Assembly (NCBI RefSeq): GCF_001715295.1
Contig: NZ_MDKB01000003.1
Span: 637,954 to 701,953, forward strand
DNA from: Streptomyces griseus
GTDB lineage: Bacteria; Actinomycetota; Actinomycetes; Streptomycetales; Streptomycetaceae
Reading direction: 5' to 3'
DNA length: 64,000 nt
Made by a program: the position numbers and the translations under genes. The notes under the pieces were generated by a model, which worked only from the letters and a program-made list of their open reading frames with translations, searched no databases and was not told the origin of the DNA. Shown piece by piece: positions 1 through 8,577 of the stretch. How positions within the stretch are numbered: position 1 is the stretch's first letter; every line of letters starts with the position of its first letter.

Positions 1-684
1 CCGGTCCAACTCCGACTGGAAGCCGTACACGAACTTCACCTCGCGCCGCACGACCATCTCGCCCTTGGAGTTGTCCACGGTGAACACCGCGCAGGAGCGG
101 GCCTGCGGGGCGCGCTCGTCCAACTCGATCTCGATCCGGGGGCCGTTGCCAGGGTAGAGCGTCACCTTGGCGTGCGTACGGTCGAACGCCGGGGTCTGGT
201 CGTAGATGTACACGAAGAACAGCAGCCGTTTGATGTCGTCGCGTTTGTCGAGGTTCACATAGACGGTCTCGCCCGACGGAGCACCGAAGCGGTCGTCCCC
301 GCTGAGCCGGACGTACGGCGGCGCGTGGAGGTCCCCTATCAGGTTGCCGAGCGGCTGCACCACGCCCTTGGTGCCGTCGGTGAGTTCGTACATGCAGCCC
401 AGGTCCAGGTCGACGTTGACCATCCCCTGGGTGTGGGCCTGCACCACGTCGGGCTGGAAGAGCTTCAGCGGGCGCAGCAGCCGGCCGCTCTGCCGGGGCC
501 TGCCCCCGATGTCGGAGGTGCGCATCCGCCACGACAGGTTGACGCGGAGGTTTCCCGACAGCGCCCCCTGCTTCTTGAGTGAGACCGTGGCATTGCGCCG
601 GGAGAGCACGATGGAACTCGTCGCGGAGTTACCCGACTCGAACTGTGCCGCCCGCCCCGGCCGCAGGCCGTCCCAGAAGCCCAT
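1..684 (-). CDS. TerA-like tellurium resistance/stress protein (C-terminus beyond window)
   Basis: The frame is open from ATG at 684 to base 1, giving 228 codons with no stop; the C-terminus lies outside the window. The protein begins MGFWDGLRPGRAAQFESG and contains NLRVNLSWRM, the QSGRLLRPLKLF stretch and DVVQAHTQGMVNVDLDLGCMYEL, then a beta-rich region with YVNLDKRDDIKRLLFFVYIY. These fit the TerD-like fold of TerA-family proteins of tellurite-resistance/calcium-stress clusters. Such proteins are thought to form membrane-associated stress complexes with TerC-type partners; the biochemical role is unclear. It is the last gene of a minus-strand cluster after two terD genes and a DUF475 gene. 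The family is fairly sure; TerA rather than another TerD-like class is inference. Confidence 0.8.
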   Translation of the reverse strand, partial: MGFWDGLRPGRAAQFESGNSATSSIVLSRRNATVSLKKQGALSGNLRVNLSWRMRTSDIGGRPRQSGRLLRPLKLFQPDVVQAHTQGMVNVDLDLGCMYELTDGTKGVVQPLGNLIGDLHAPPYVRLSGDDRFGAPSGETVYVNLDKRDDIKRLLFFVYIYDQTPAFDRTHAKVTLYPGNGPRIEIELDERAPQARSCAVFTVDNSKGEMVVRREVKFVYGFQSELDR

Positions 685-744
685 CCCAACCCCCACACGC
701 CTCGGTACCGCTCGATTCCGCCCCACGGACTCCCGCAGACCCCA

Positions 745-806
745 GCGGGGCGGCCACGGGGCGGGACCGGGTCTTCCCGGGGAACCGCCTCCGTGGGCCG
801 CCCCGC
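745..806 (-). terminator. Stem-loop after the DUF475 gene
   Basis: GCGGGGCGGCC at 745-755 pairs with GGCCGCCCCGC at 796-806. The pairing continues inward for four more base pairs past one bulged G. It lies just downstream of the DUF475 gene on the minus strand and upstream of the TerA-like gene. It could attenuate read-through into that gene. Confidence 0.55.
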
Positions 807-835
807 AGAGAGAGCGTTCCTCATTACCTGCCGTG

Positions 836-1987
836 TCACACCCCGGAAGGGACTTCCGCCTTGGAGTCCGAGCTGTCGCCGCCGTCGCCGCCGGCCGCGG
901 CGATCGCCTTGTTGCGCCGCACCGAGGACCAGAAGGACCAGGCGATCAGGATGACACCGACGGAGCCGGTGATGAGTTCGTTGATCTCGTACTGGATGGT
1001 GACGAGCAGGATGACCGACAGGGCGCCGATCGCGTAGTGGGCGCCGTGCTCCAGGTAGACGTAGTCGTCCAGGGTGCCCTGGCGGACGAGGTACACCGTG
1101 AGCGAGCGGACGTACATGGCGCCGATACCGAGGCCGAGGGCCATCAGCACGATCTCGTTGGTGATGGCGAAGGCGCCGATGACACCGTCGAACGAGAAGG
1201 AGGCGTCGAGGACCTCGAGGTAGAGGAACATGAAGAACGCGGCCTTGCCCGCGAGGACGACCGCGGAGGCCGGCTTGCCGGTCTTCCTGGCCTCTTCCTC
1301 GGCCTCGTGCTCGCGCTCCTCCTCCTCCTCGAGCTTGTTCTCGAAGAACCCGGAGAGACCGCCGACCACGAGGTACGTGATCAGCCCGGCGATCCCCGAC
1401 AGGAGGACGGTCTCCGCCTTGTCCGCGTGGCCGCCGCCGTGCTGGTGCGCCTGGGTGGCGAACGTCATGGCCGAGATCAGCAGGACGATGAGCGCGACGC
1501 AGACCGACAGCATGTCGACCTTGCCGAGCTTGGCGAGCGGGCGCTCGATCCAGCGCAGCCACTGGATGTCACGGTCCTCGAAGATGAAGTCGAGGAAGAT
1601 CATGAGCAGGAACATGCCACCGAAGGCGGCGATGGACGGGTGGGCGTCCGTCACCAGTTCCTTGTACCTGTCGGGGTTGTTGAAGGAGAGATCGATCGCC
1701 TCGATGGGTCCGAGTTTCGCGCTGACGGCCACGATCACGACGGGGAAGACCAGCCGCATACCGAAGACCGCGATGAGCACGCCGACGGTGAGGAAGATCT
1801 TCTGCCAGAAGGCACTCATCTTCTTCAGGATTCCGGCGTTGATCACCGCGTTGTCGAAGGACAGCGAGATCTCGAGGACCGACAGGATCGCCACGACTCC
1901 GAATGCCTGCCACCCCCCGTAGAACACCGCTGCGACCAGGCCGAGCGCGGTAATCGCGAACGACCAGCCGAAGGTTTTCAGAAGCAC
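836..1987 (-). CDS. DUF475 (TerC-like) integral membrane protein
   Basis: The product is 383 aa and starts at GTG 1987 with a GGGG-containing purine stretch upstream. It begins MLLKTFGWSFAITALGLVAAVFYGG and has about eight or nine hydrophobic segments. The acidic TerC-type signature ISLSFDNAVINAG is near residue 45, a second FDFIFED-like acidic motif near 130, and SFSFDGVIGAFAIT near 265. A highly charged linker EEEEEREHEAEEEARK lies around residue 220. DUF475 proteins are TerC relatives that probably move or sense metal ions at the membrane. Neighbouring TerD and TerA genes support joint action in a tellurite/stress complex; the transported ion is unknown. Confidence 0.9.
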   Translation of the reverse strand: MLLKTFGWSFAITALGLVAAVFYGGWQAFGVVAILSVLEISLSFDNAVINAGILKKMSAFWQKIFLTVGVLIAVFGMRLVFPVVIVAVSAKLGPIEAIDLSFNNPDRYKELVTDAHPSIAAFGGMFLLMIFLDFIFEDRDIQWLRWIERPLAKLGKVDMLSVCVALIVLLISAMTFATQAHQHGGGHADKAETVLLSGIAGLITYLVVGGLSGFFENKLEEEEEREHEAEEEARKTGKPASAVVLAGKAAFFMFLYLEVLDASFSFDGVIGAFAITNEIVLMALGLGIGAMYVRSLTVYLVRQGTLDDYVYLEHGAHYAIGALSVILLVTIQYEINELITGSVGVILIAWSFWSSVRRNKAIAAAGGDGGDSSDSKAEVPSGV

Positions 1988-2041
1988 TGGCTACCCCATC
2001 GTGTAAGTAACGGGTCTCCCCCGGTTGAGTACGGGGCTCCC

Positions 2042-2056
2042 CCGCGCCGTGCGCGG
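2042..2056 (-). terminator. Short GC hairpin after terD
   Basis: CCGCGC at 2042-2047 and GCGCGG at 2051-2056 form a 6-bp stem with a three-base loop, immediately downstream of the 2059-2634 terD stop codon. It is weak alone and there is no clear U tract. Confidence 0.35.
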
Positions 2057-2058
2057 CT

Positions 2059-2634
2059 TTACGAAACGTTGACCCCGAAGTCTAGAGCGATGCCCCGGAG
2101 CCCCGACGCGTACCCCTGCCCGACCGCGCGGAACTTCCACTCCCCGCCGTACCGGTACAGCTCGCCGAAGATCATCGCGGTCTCCGTGGAGGCGTCCTCA
2201 CTGAGGTCGTAGCGCGCCAGTTCCTGGCCGTCCGCCTGGTTCACCACACGGATGAAGGCGTTGCTGACCTGGCCGAAGGTCTGCCCGCGGTTGTCGGCCT
2301 CGTGGATCGAGACCGGGAAGAGGATCTTGTCGCAGTGCGCGGGCACCTGGGGGAGGTCGACGATGATCGACTCGTCGTCACCCTCACCCTCACCGGTGAG
2401 GTTGTCGCCCGTGTGTTCGACGGATCCGTCGGGGCTGGTGAGGTTGTTGTAGAACACGAACCATTCGTCACCGAGCACCCGGCCCGACTGGCACAGCAGT
2501 GCGCTGGCGTCGAGGTCGAAGTCGGCTCCCGTCGTGGATCGTGCGTCCCAGCCGAGCCCGACCAGCACCTGGGTGAGATTGGGTGCGGCCTTGGAGAGGG
2601 AGACGTTGCCTCCCTTGGCGAGCGTGACGCCCAT
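2059..2634 (-). CDS. terD: TerD family protein (copy nearer DUF475)
   Basis: The product is 191 aa. ATG 2634 is chosen because it begins the family hallmark MGVTLAKGGNVSLSK. It shows the standard TerD blocks: LVGLGWDARSTTGADFDLDASAL, FVFYNNLTSPDGSVEHTGDN, the acidic LTGEGEGDDE calcium-binding loop, and GELYRYGGEWKFRAVGQGYASGL at the C-terminus. TerD proteins bind calcium through conserved acidic residues and act in tellurite resistance and broader envelope or redox stress. It is highly similar to the next gene upstream, so the pair is a tandem duplication. A strong hairpin separates the two, so each may be transcribed partly on its own. It differs from its twin by extra Cys residues (LLCQSG, VPAHCDK). 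Confidence 0.95.
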   Translation of the reverse strand: MGVTLAKGGNVSLSKAAPNLTQVLVGLGWDARSTTGADFDLDASALLCQSGRVLGDEWFVFYNNLTSPDGSVEHTGDNLTGEGEGDDESIIVDLPQVPAHCDKILFPVSIHEADNRGQTFGQVSNAFIRVVNQADGQELARYDLSEDASTETAMIFGELYRYGGEWKFRAVGQGYASGLRGIALDFGVNVS

Positions 2635-2675
2635 GGTGTGTCCTCCCCGATTCGATGGACGTGCGTTCGAGCGTG

Positions 2676-2712
2676 CGCGTCCGGCGCCGCACGTCGTGCG
2701 GCGCCGGACGCG
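2676..2712 (-). terminator. Strong stem-loop between the two terD genes
   Basis: A perfect 17-bp inverted repeat with a three-base loop: the left arm is 2676-2692, the right arm 2696-2712, and the core is GGCGCCGCAC/GTGCGGCGCC. It sits between the upstream terD (ending 2757) and the downstream terD (starting 2634). It may be an attenuator that lowers expression of downstream genes relative to the first terD. Confidence 0.75.
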
Positions 2713-2756
2713 GTGGAGCGGGGCCGTCGAGCGGTCGACCGCCCGGTCCCTCGTGG

Positions 2757-3332
2757 TCAGACGTTGACGCCGAAGTCCTGCGCGATGCCGCGCAGACCCG
2801 AGGCGTACCCCTGGCCGATGGCACGGAACTTCCACTCCGCGCCGTTGCGGTACAGCTCGCCGAAGACCATGGCGGTCTCCGTCGAGGCGTCCTCGCTCAG
2901 GTCGTAGCGCGCGAGCTCGCTGTTGTCCGCCTGGTTCACCACGCGGATGTAGGCGTTGCGCACCTGGCCGAAGCTCTGCTGGCGGCTCTCGGCCTCGTAG
3001 ATCGAGACCGGGAAGACGATCTTGTCGACGTCGGCCGGGACAGCGGCCAGGTTGACCTTGATGACCTCGTCGTCGCCCTCGCCCTCACCGGTGAGGTTGT
3101 CGCCGGTGTGCTCGACCGAGCCGTCGGGGCTCTTGAGGTTGTTGAAGAAGACGAAATTCCCGTCGCTGCCCACCTTGCCCTCGGCGTTCGTCAGCAGAGC
3201 GCTGGCGTCGAGGTCGAAGTCACCACCGGTGGTGGTGCGGGCGTCCCAGCCCAGACCGACGATGACCGCGGTCAGGTTCGGCGCGGCCTTGGTCAGCGAG
3301 ACGTTGCCGCCCTTGCTGAGGCTGACTCCCAC
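2757..3332 (-). CDS. terD: TerD family protein (first of tandem pair)
   Basis: The product is 191 aa. GTG 3332 is chosen because it encodes the family start (M)GVSLSKGGNVSLTK and is preceded by a very good GGAGGA ribosome site three bases away. The protein has LGWDARTTTGGDFDLDAS, FVFFNNLKSPDGSVEHTGDN, the LTGEGEGDDE acidic loop and the EWKFRAIGQGYASGLRGIAQ C-terminus, all typical of full-length calcium-binding TerD. It is the first gene of the minus-strand ter cluster, so the promoter should lie in the roughly 230 bases upstream. Confidence 0.96.
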   Translation of the reverse strand: MGVSLSKGGNVSLTKAAPNLTAVIVGLGWDARTTTGGDFDLDASALLTNAEGKVGSDGNFVFFNNLKSPDGSVEHTGDNLTGEGEGDDEVIKVNLAAVPADVDKIVFPVSIYEAESRQQSFGQVRNAYIRVVNQADNSELARYDLSEDASTETAMVFGELYRNGAEWKFRAIGQGYASGLRGIAQDFGVNV

Positions 3333-3496
3333 GAGTCCTCCAAAAGTGTTGAGAGGGCCGGCAGACACCAGCACCCCCGTCGTGCGTTGGCATCGGATCA
3401 ACGATTGGATCCTAGTGACCGGTTCCCGACCAAAACAGGCTTTTGGCCGGGCGCCGCCGCGAGACCCCCGGAACCGGCACCGGAAGATCCCCGTAC

Positions 3497-3520
3497 GGCC
3501 GCCGCGGCTGTACGGCGGCC
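3497..3520 (-). terminator. Stem-loop downstream of peroxiredoxin
   Basis: GGCCGCC (3497-3503) and GGCGGCC (3514-3520) flank a ten-base loop. CCGTAC/GTACGG offers an alternative overlapping stem. It lies just downstream of the AhpE-like gene on the minus strand. Confidence 0.5.
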
Positions 3521-3562
3521 CCCGGGGGGGGGCTCCCGGGCGGCCCGGTCCGGAGGATCCGG

Positions 3563-4021
3563 TCAGAGCGAGTCGAGGGCCTTGATGTAGTCGTTGAGGT
3601 CACGGGCGTCCGGCAGCCCGTTGACGACGCTCCAGCGCACCACGCCCTGCTTGTCGATGACGAAGGTGCCGCGGACCGCGCAGCCCTTGTCCTCGTCGAA
3701 GACGCCGTACGCCCGCGACACCTCGCCGTGCGGCCAGAAGTCGGACAGGAGCGGGTACTCCAGGCCCTCCTGCTCGGCGAAGACGCGCAGGGTGTGGATC
3801 GAGTCGTTGGAGACGGCGAGCAGCTGCGTGTCGTCGTTCTCGAACCGCGGCAGCTCGTCGCGGAGCGCGCAGAGTTCCCCCGTGCACACTCCGGTGAAAG
3901 CGAACGGGTAGAAGAGCAGCACCACGTTCTTCCCGTCGCGGAAGTCGGAGAGCTTCACGGTGCGTCCGTGGTTGTCCTTCAGTTCGAAATCCGGAGCCGG
4001 CGTGCCTACCTCGATCGCCAT
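3563..4021 (-). CDS. ahpE: AhpE-type peroxiredoxin
   Basis: The product is 152 aa; ATG 4021 begins MAIEVGTPAPDFELKDNHG with a GAAGGGA ribosome site upstream. A more upstream in-frame start at 4084 would add a charged tail with no domain match. It is a thioredoxin-fold AhpC/TSA protein: the peroxidatic cysteine lies in YPFAFTGVCTGELCALRDELP near residue 45, a second cysteine follows five residues later, and the conserved Arg is in the RGTFVIDKQGVVRW block. It reduces peroxides in the cytoplasm using a thiol donor. The short 1-Cys/AhpE architecture fits the length. It sits beside the ter stress genes but on a separate transcript judged by the flanking hairpins. Confidence 0.92.
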   Translation of the reverse strand: MAIEVGTPAPDFELKDNHGRTVKLSDFRDGKNVVLLFYPFAFTGVCTGELCALRDELPRFENDDTQLLAVSNDSIHTLRVFAEQEGLEYPLLSDFWPHGEVSRAYGVFDEDKGCAVRGTFVIDKQGVVRWSVVNGLPDARDLNDYIKALDSL

Positions 4022-4100
4022 GAAAACGCGTCCCTTCGCAAACGTCACCACTTCCCCGGCCCGATCCGTCCGGGTGTCACCCACCCTACGCAGCGCCCGG

Positions 4101-4179
4101 CGGGAGGCCCGGGCAGGCCCACCCGGGCCTCCCGGACGTGCGAGGACCCCCGGCGGCGCGATGCCGTCAGGGGTCCTCG
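4101..4179 (-). terminator. Two successive stem-loops after the DUF3052 gene
   Basis: CGAGGACCCC (4141-4150) pairs with GGGGTCCTCG (4170-4179). Further on, CGGGAGGCCCGGG (4101-4113) pairs with CCCGGGCCTCCCG (4122-4134), a 13-bp stem. Both are downstream of the DUF3052 gene on the minus strand and make a robust double terminator. Confidence 0.75.
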
Positions 4180-4193
4180 GTGAGGTGAATCGT

Positions 4194-4631
4194 TCAGCGC
4201 TTGGCCTTGGCCCCCTTGGGGGTGACCAGACGGCTGCCCGTCCAGTCCTTGCCCGCGCTGATGCTCTTGGTCTGGGCGAGACCAGCTGTCTGGGCAGCCT
4301 CGTTGATGTCGCTCGGCTCGACGTATCCGTCGCGGCCGGTCTTGGGCGTCAGCAGCCAGACCGCCCCACCGTCCTCGATCAGACCGATGGCATCCACCAG
4401 CGCGTCCGTAAGGTCGCCGTCCTCGTCGCGGAACCAGAGCAGGACGACGTCAGCGACGTCGTCGTAGTCCTCGTCGACGAGTTCCTGGCCGATTGTGGCC
4501 TCAATGCCCTCACGGAGCTCCTGCTCGACGTCGTCGTCGTAGCCGATCTCCTGGACCACCTGTCCGGGCTCGAACCCAAGCCTTGCGGCCGTGTTGGTCC
4601 GTTCCTCCGCGTGGTCCGCGGTCGCGCTCAC
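4194..4631 (-). CDS. DUF3052 domain-containing protein
   Basis: The product is 145 aa. GTG 4631 is chosen because an AGGAGG site lies five to six bases upstream. The ATG at 4649 would place that site inside the coding region. The protein has the actinobacterial DUF3052 pattern: AARLGFEPGQVVQEIGYDDD, a very acidic middle (LVDEDYDDVADVVLLWFRDEDGDL) and a C-terminal LLTPKTGRDGYVEPSDI followed by a basic tail. The molecular function is unknown; members are small, soluble and near-ubiquitous in Streptomyces. It is divergent from aceE. Confidence 0.9.
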   Translation of the reverse strand: MSATADHAEERTNTAARLGFEPGQVVQEIGYDDDVEQELREGIEATIGQELVDEDYDDVADVVLLWFRDEDGDLTDALVDAIGLIEDGGAVWLLTPKTGRDGYVEPSDINEAAQTAGLAQTKSISAGKDWTGSRLVTPKGAKAKR

Positions 4632-5114
4632 GGGTTGCCTCCTGATCATGTTTCGGAAAATGCTTCAGCCACGCGCGTACGCGGGGCGCTGGCCGTAGTC
4701 CACACGGGCTCGGCGAATCGCGCAAGTACCCGGTGTCCGAGACCGCCTATACGGTGACGTTCCCTGCCACGTCGCCGCAAGCTCCGGCACGTCTCCTACG
4801 GGGGCCCGGAACGGGGTCCGGACCCTTTACGGTCCTTCCTCAGCTTATGCCGTTTCGGTCCGCCATTCGGAGTCGAACAGCCTTTGGGAACGCTTGGCCG
4901 GGTTGGGCGTATGGTTGCGGTTTGGGCCGGAGCGCCGTCACGCTGCTGTTGTCCTTGCCCGGATCGGGCGGCCGGGAACCATGTGGTTACCGCTCAGTAG
5001 AGATGACGTCGAAGGCCTCGCGGTACACGATGGAGGCGGCGTACAGCACCCTCCCGGGGGGCAGGCTCCCCGAAAAACAGGCCCCAGGGCATCACCCACC
5101 AGCGAAGGAACAGC
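4632..5114. other. Divergent intergenic region upstream of aceE
   Basis: About 480 bases separate the DUF3052 gene from aceE. It contains a 12-bp perfect palindrome GGGTCCGGACCC at 4814-4825, which may be an operator. I cannot place a convincing -35/-10 pair and see no RNA gene or coding frame with Streptomyces codon bias. The long leader fits a regulated aceE promoter. Confidence 0.4.
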
Positions 5115-7856
5115 GTGGCTTCCGGATCCGATCGCACCCCGATCATCATTGGCGGCCTTCCCAGCCAGGTCCCGGACTTCGACCCGGAAGAGACCCAGGA
5201 ATGGCTCGACTCCCTCGACGCCGCCGTGGACGAGCGAGGCCGTGAGCGGGCCCGCTACCTGATGCTCCGGCTCATCGAGCGCGCGCGGGAGAAGCGCGTC
5301 GCCGTGCCGGAGATGCGCAGCACGGACTACGTGAACACGATCGCCACGAAGGACGAACCGTTCTTCCCCGGCGACGAGGAGATCGAGCGCAAGATCCTCA
5401 ACGCGACCCGCTGGAACGCGGCGGTGATGGTCTCGCGCGCCCAGCGTCCCGGGATCGGTGTCGGTGGTCACATCGCCACCTTCGCGTCCTCCGCCTCGCT
5501 GTACGACGTGGGCTTCAACCACTTCTTCCGCGGCAAGGACGACGGCCGCGGCGGCGACCAGATCTTCTTCCAGGGCCACGCGTCCCCGGGCATCTACGCC
5601 CGCGCCTTCCTGCTCGACCGGCTGAGCGAGGCGCAGCTGGACGGCTTCCGGCAGGAGAAGTCCAAGGCGCCCCACGCCCTGTCCAGCTATCCGCACCCGC
5701 GGTCGATGCCGGACTTCTGGGAGTTCCCGACGGTGTCGATGGGCCTGGGCCCGCTCGGCGCGATCTACCAGGCGCGGATGAACCGCTACATGGAGGCGCG
5801 CGGCATCGCCGACACCTCCGATTCCCACGTCTGGGCCTATCTCGGCGACGGCGAGATGGACGAGCCCGAGTCGCTCGGCCAGCTCTCCATCGCCGCGCGC
5901 GAGGGCCTGGACAACCTCACCTTCGTCGTCAACTGCAACCTGCAGCGCCTCGACGGCCCGGTACGGGGCAACGGCAAGATCATCCAGGAGCTGGAGTCGC
6001 AGTTCCGGGGCGCCGGCTGGAACGTGATCAAGCTCGTCTGGGACCGCACCTGGGACCCGCTGCTCGCGCAGGACCGCACGGGCATCCTGGTCAACAAGCT
6101 GAACACCACTCCGGACGGCCAGTTCCAGACGTACGCGACCGAGACCGGCGCGTACATCCGCGAGCACTTCTTCGGTGACGACCCGCGGCTGCGCGACATG
6201 GTCAAGGACATGTCCGACCAGCAGATCCTGCACCTGGGCCGCGGCGGGCACGACCACCGCAAGGTCTACGCGGCGTACGCGGCGGCCAAGGCCCACAAGG
6301 GCCAGCCGACGGTGATCCTGGCGCAGACGGTCAAGGGCTGGACCCTCGGCCCGAACTTCGAGGGCCGTAACGCCACGCACCAGATGAAGAAGCTGACGGC
6401 CGAGGACCTCAAGCGCTTTCGCGACCGGCTGCACCTTCCCATCACCGACGACCGGCTGGAGGACGGCAACCCGCCGTACTACCACCCGGGGCGCGACTCG
6501 GAGGAGATCCAGTACATGCACGACCGGCGGCGGCGTCTGGGCGGTTACGTCCCGACGCGCGTCGTGCGGGCGAAGCCTCTGCCACTGCCGGACGAGAAGG
6601 CGTACGCGACCGCGAAGAAGGGATCCGGTCAGCAGTCGATCGCCACCACCATGGCGTTCGTCCGCGTCCTGAAGGACTTGATGCGGGACAAGGAGATCGG
6701 CAAGCGTTTCGTGCTGATCGCGCCCGACGAGTACCGCACGTTCGGCATGGACGCCTTCTTCCCGAGTGCGAAGATCTACAACCCTCTGGGGCAGCAGTAC
6801 GAGTCGGTGGACCGTGAGCTGCTGCTCGCGTACAAGGAGTCGCCGACCGGGCAGATGCTGCACGACGGCATCTCCGAGGCGGGCTGCACGGCATCGCTGA
6901 TCGCCGCGGGTTCCGCGTACGCCACGCACGGCGAGCCGCTGATCCCGGTGTACGTCTTCTACTCGATGTTCGGTTTCCAGCGCACCGGCGACCAGTTCTG
7001 GCAGATGGCCGACCAGCTCGCCCGCGGTTTCGTCCTGGGGGCGACCGCCGGCCGTACGACGCTGACCGGTGAGGGCCTCCAGCACGCGGACGGCCACTCG
7101 CAGCTGCTCGCCTCGACGAATCCGGGTTGCGTCGCGTACGACCCGGCGTTCGGCTACGAGATCGCGCACATCGTCAAGGACGGTCTGCGCAGGATGTACG
7201 GCGGGACCCCCGAGGAGAACGAGGACGTCTTCTACTACCTCACCGTCTACAACGAGCCGATCCAGCATCCGGCCGAGCCCGCCGACGTGGACGTGGAGGG
7301 CATCCTCGCGGGTGTCCACCGCTACCGCAGCGGCGAGAAGGGCAGCATCCCGGCCCAGATCATGGCGTCCGGGGTGGCGGTGCCGTGGGCGGTCGAGGCG
7401 CAGCGGATCCTCGCCGACGAGTGGGACGTGAAGGCGGACGTCTGGTCGGCCACGTCCTGGAACGAGCTGCGCCGCGAGGCCGTGGAGGTGGAGCGGTACA
7501 ACCTGCTCCACCCGGAGGAGGAGCAGCGCGTGCCGTACGTCACGCGGAAGCTCTCCGGGTCCGAGGGCCCGTTCGTGGCCGTATCGGACTGGATGCGTGC
7601 GGTGCCCGACCAGATCGCGCGCTGGGTGCCCGGCGCGTACCAGTCGCTGGGCGCGGACGGCTTCGGTTTCGCGGACACCCGGGGGGCGGCCCGGCGTTTC
7701 TTCCACATCGACGCGCAGTCGATCGTGCTGGCGGTCCTCACGGAGCTGGCCAAGGAGGGCAAGATCGATCGTTCGGCGCTGAAGACGGCCGTCGACCGGT
7801 ACGCACTCCTGGATGTGGCCGCGGCCGACCCGGGCGCGGCCGGGGGCGACGCGTAA
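5115..7856 (+). CDS. aceE: Pyruvate dehydrogenase E1 component (homodimeric)
   Basis: The product is 913 aa, full length for AceE. GTG 5115 has GAAGGA seven bases upstream. E1 is the thiamine-diphosphate enzyme of the pyruvate dehydrogenase complex: it decarboxylates pyruvate and acetylates the lipoyl E2 for acetyl-CoA formation. Visible features are GVGGHIATFASSASLYDVGFNH near residue 115, the TPP motif LGDGEMDEPE...VVNCN at about 243-275, EGRNATHQMKKL near 420, and GFQRTGDQFWQMADQ plus EGLQHADGHSQL near 620-660. No E2 or E3 gene is nearby, so the complex is encoded at separate loci, as is usual in Streptomyces. It is monocistronic: a strong terminator follows at once. Confidence 0.98.
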   Translation: MASGSDRTPIIIGGLPSQVPDFDPEETQEWLDSLDAAVDERGRERARYLMLRLIERAREKRVAVPEMRSTDYVNTIATKDEPFFPGDEEIERKILNATRWNAAVMVSRAQRPGIGVGGHIATFASSASLYDVGFNHFFRGKDDGRGGDQIFFQGHASPGIYARAFLLDRLSEAQLDGFRQEKSKAPHALSSYPHPRSMPDFWEFPTVSMGLGPLGAIYQARMNRYMEARGIADTSDSHVWAYLGDGEMDEPESLGQLSIAAREGLDNLTFVVNCNLQRLDGPVRGNGKIIQELESQFRGAGWNVIKLVWDRTWDPLLAQDRTGILVNKLNTTPDGQFQTYATETGAYIREHFFGDDPRLRDMVKDMSDQQILHLGRGGHDHRKVYAAYAAAKAHKGQPTVILAQTVKGWTLGPNFEGRNATHQMKKLTAEDLKRFRDRLHLPITDDRLEDGNPPYYHPGRDSEEIQYMHDRRRRLGGYVPTRVVRAKPLPLPDEKAYATAKKGSGQQSIATTMAFVRVLKDLMRDKEIGKRFVLIAPDEYRTFGMDAFFPSAKIYNPLGQQYESVDRELLLAYKESPTGQMLHDGISEAGCTASLIAAGSAYATHGEPLIPVYVFYSMFGFQRTGDQFWQMADQLARGFVLGATAGRTTLTGEGLQHADGHSQLLASTNPGCVAYDPAFGYEIAHIVKDGLRRMYGGTPEENEDVFYYLTVYNEPIQHPAEPADVDVEGILAGVHRYRSGEKGSIPAQIMASGVAVPWAVEAQRILADEWDVKADVWSATSWNELRREAVEVERYNLLHPEEEQRVPYVTRKLSGSEGPFVAVSDWMRAVPDQIARWVPGAYQSLGADGFGFADTRGAARRFFHIDAQSIVLAVLTELAKEGKIDRSALKTAVDRYALLDVAAADPGAAGGDA

Positions 7857-7874
7857 CGACGCGGTGCTCCTCAC

Positions 7875-7910
7875 GAAGGGCGGCGGGCCTCACCGGTCCC
7901 GCCGCCCTTC
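7875..7910 (+). terminator. aceE terminator
   Basis: A perfect 13-bp inverted repeat: GAAGGGCGGCGGG (7875-7887) pairs with CCCGCCGCCCTTC (7898-7910) across a ten-base loop, 19 bases after the aceE stop. It could also serve the convergent I36-type gene. Confidence 0.88.
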
Positions 7911-7939
7911 GGCGTTTTCCGCAGCCGCCTGCGGCCCGC

Positions 7940-8368
7940 TCAGCTCTCCCAGATCTTGAAGGCGCGCACCGTGTACGGGGACCGCGGCACCCAGGTACCG
8001 CCGCCGGGGTACGTCTCGAACTCGCCCGTCTCCGCGCATTCGGCGGACTGGAAGGTGGTGACGGGCCGGCCGGTGCGGTTGACGAGGGCCTGGGCGGTGG
8101 TGCCGGAGGCGAGGGGCACGCAGCTCTCGATGTCGACGGTGGAGAGTTCGTGGGTCTGTGCCGCCCCGGTGAAGTCGGGCTCCGCCCAGAGGCAGAGCTG
8201 CCCGGATCCGCACGGTGCGAGCCCCGCCGGGGTGGTGTGCGGGGCGCTGCGGGGGCGCTCCTGCCCGGCGGTGGGCCGGTGGTGGGCCTCGGGCGCGGTG
8301 CCGGCCAGGGCGGTGGCCGGGACGAGTGCGGTGGCTGCCAGGGTGGCGGCGAGAACGGTCGTACGCAT
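7940..8368 (-). CDS. Secreted peptidase inhibitor I36-like protein
   Basis: The product is 142 aa. It has a Sec signal peptide, MRTTVLAATLAATALVPATALA, with a likely cut after ALA near residue 22. The mature part has four cysteines in CGSGQLCLWAEPDFTG, ESCVPL and SAECAETG. It also shows the aromatic/glycine pattern (LCLWAE.DF.G, PGGGTW) of the SMI/I36 beta-gamma-crystallin-like family of extracellular metalloprotease inhibitors. It would act outside the cell. The target protease is unknown, and many family members annotated as inhibitors are untested. Confidence 0.8.
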   Translation of the reverse strand: MRTTVLAATLAATALVPATALAGTAPEAHHRPTAGQERPRSAPHTTPAGLAPCGSGQLCLWAEPDFTGAAQTHELSTVDIESCVPLASGTTAQALVNRTGRPVTTFQSAECAETGEFETYPGGGTWVPRSPYTVRAFKIWES

Positions 8369-8467
8369 GGTGGATCTACCCCCGTGGTCGAGTACTTCGA
8401 TGTCCGCACTGTGACCTGCGTACCGGGGGGCCGGGAAGGGGCGGGCCGGCGGACCACCCTGATAGGC

Positions 8468-8501
8468 GACAGCCCCGCCGGTGCTGTCAGGCGGGGCTGT
8501 C
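8468..8501 (-). terminator. Terminator of the MFS gene
   Basis: A perfect 12-bp stem: GACAGCCCCGCC (8468-8479) pairs with GGCGGGGCTGTC (8490-8501) over a ten-base loop. It lies downstream of the MFS gene on the minus strand and upstream of the I36-type gene. Confidence 0.82.
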
Positions 8502-8577
8502 GGGTGCGCTGTGTTGACGCTGCGGTGGCATAGTGCGCCGGGCGTGCGCCGGGGCGCACGTTCCGGGGCGCGGGAGA

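Noticed and set aside
3333..3401. Upstream extension of the first terD to an ATG near 3401
   Set aside because: Family members start at M-G-V-S/T-L, and the GTG at 3332 has an excellent GGAGGA site; the extension has no homology-like sequence.
4632..5114. Riboswitch or structured leader before aceE
   Set aside because: Apart from a 12-bp palindrome I could not find paired elements matching a known class.
4938..7874. 978-codon open frame on the minus strand opposite aceE
   Set aside because: It is the antisense shadow of aceE: GC-rich third positions keep the complementary frame open. The translation is low-complexity Arg/Val/Asp with no domain, and aceE motifs are clear on the other strand.
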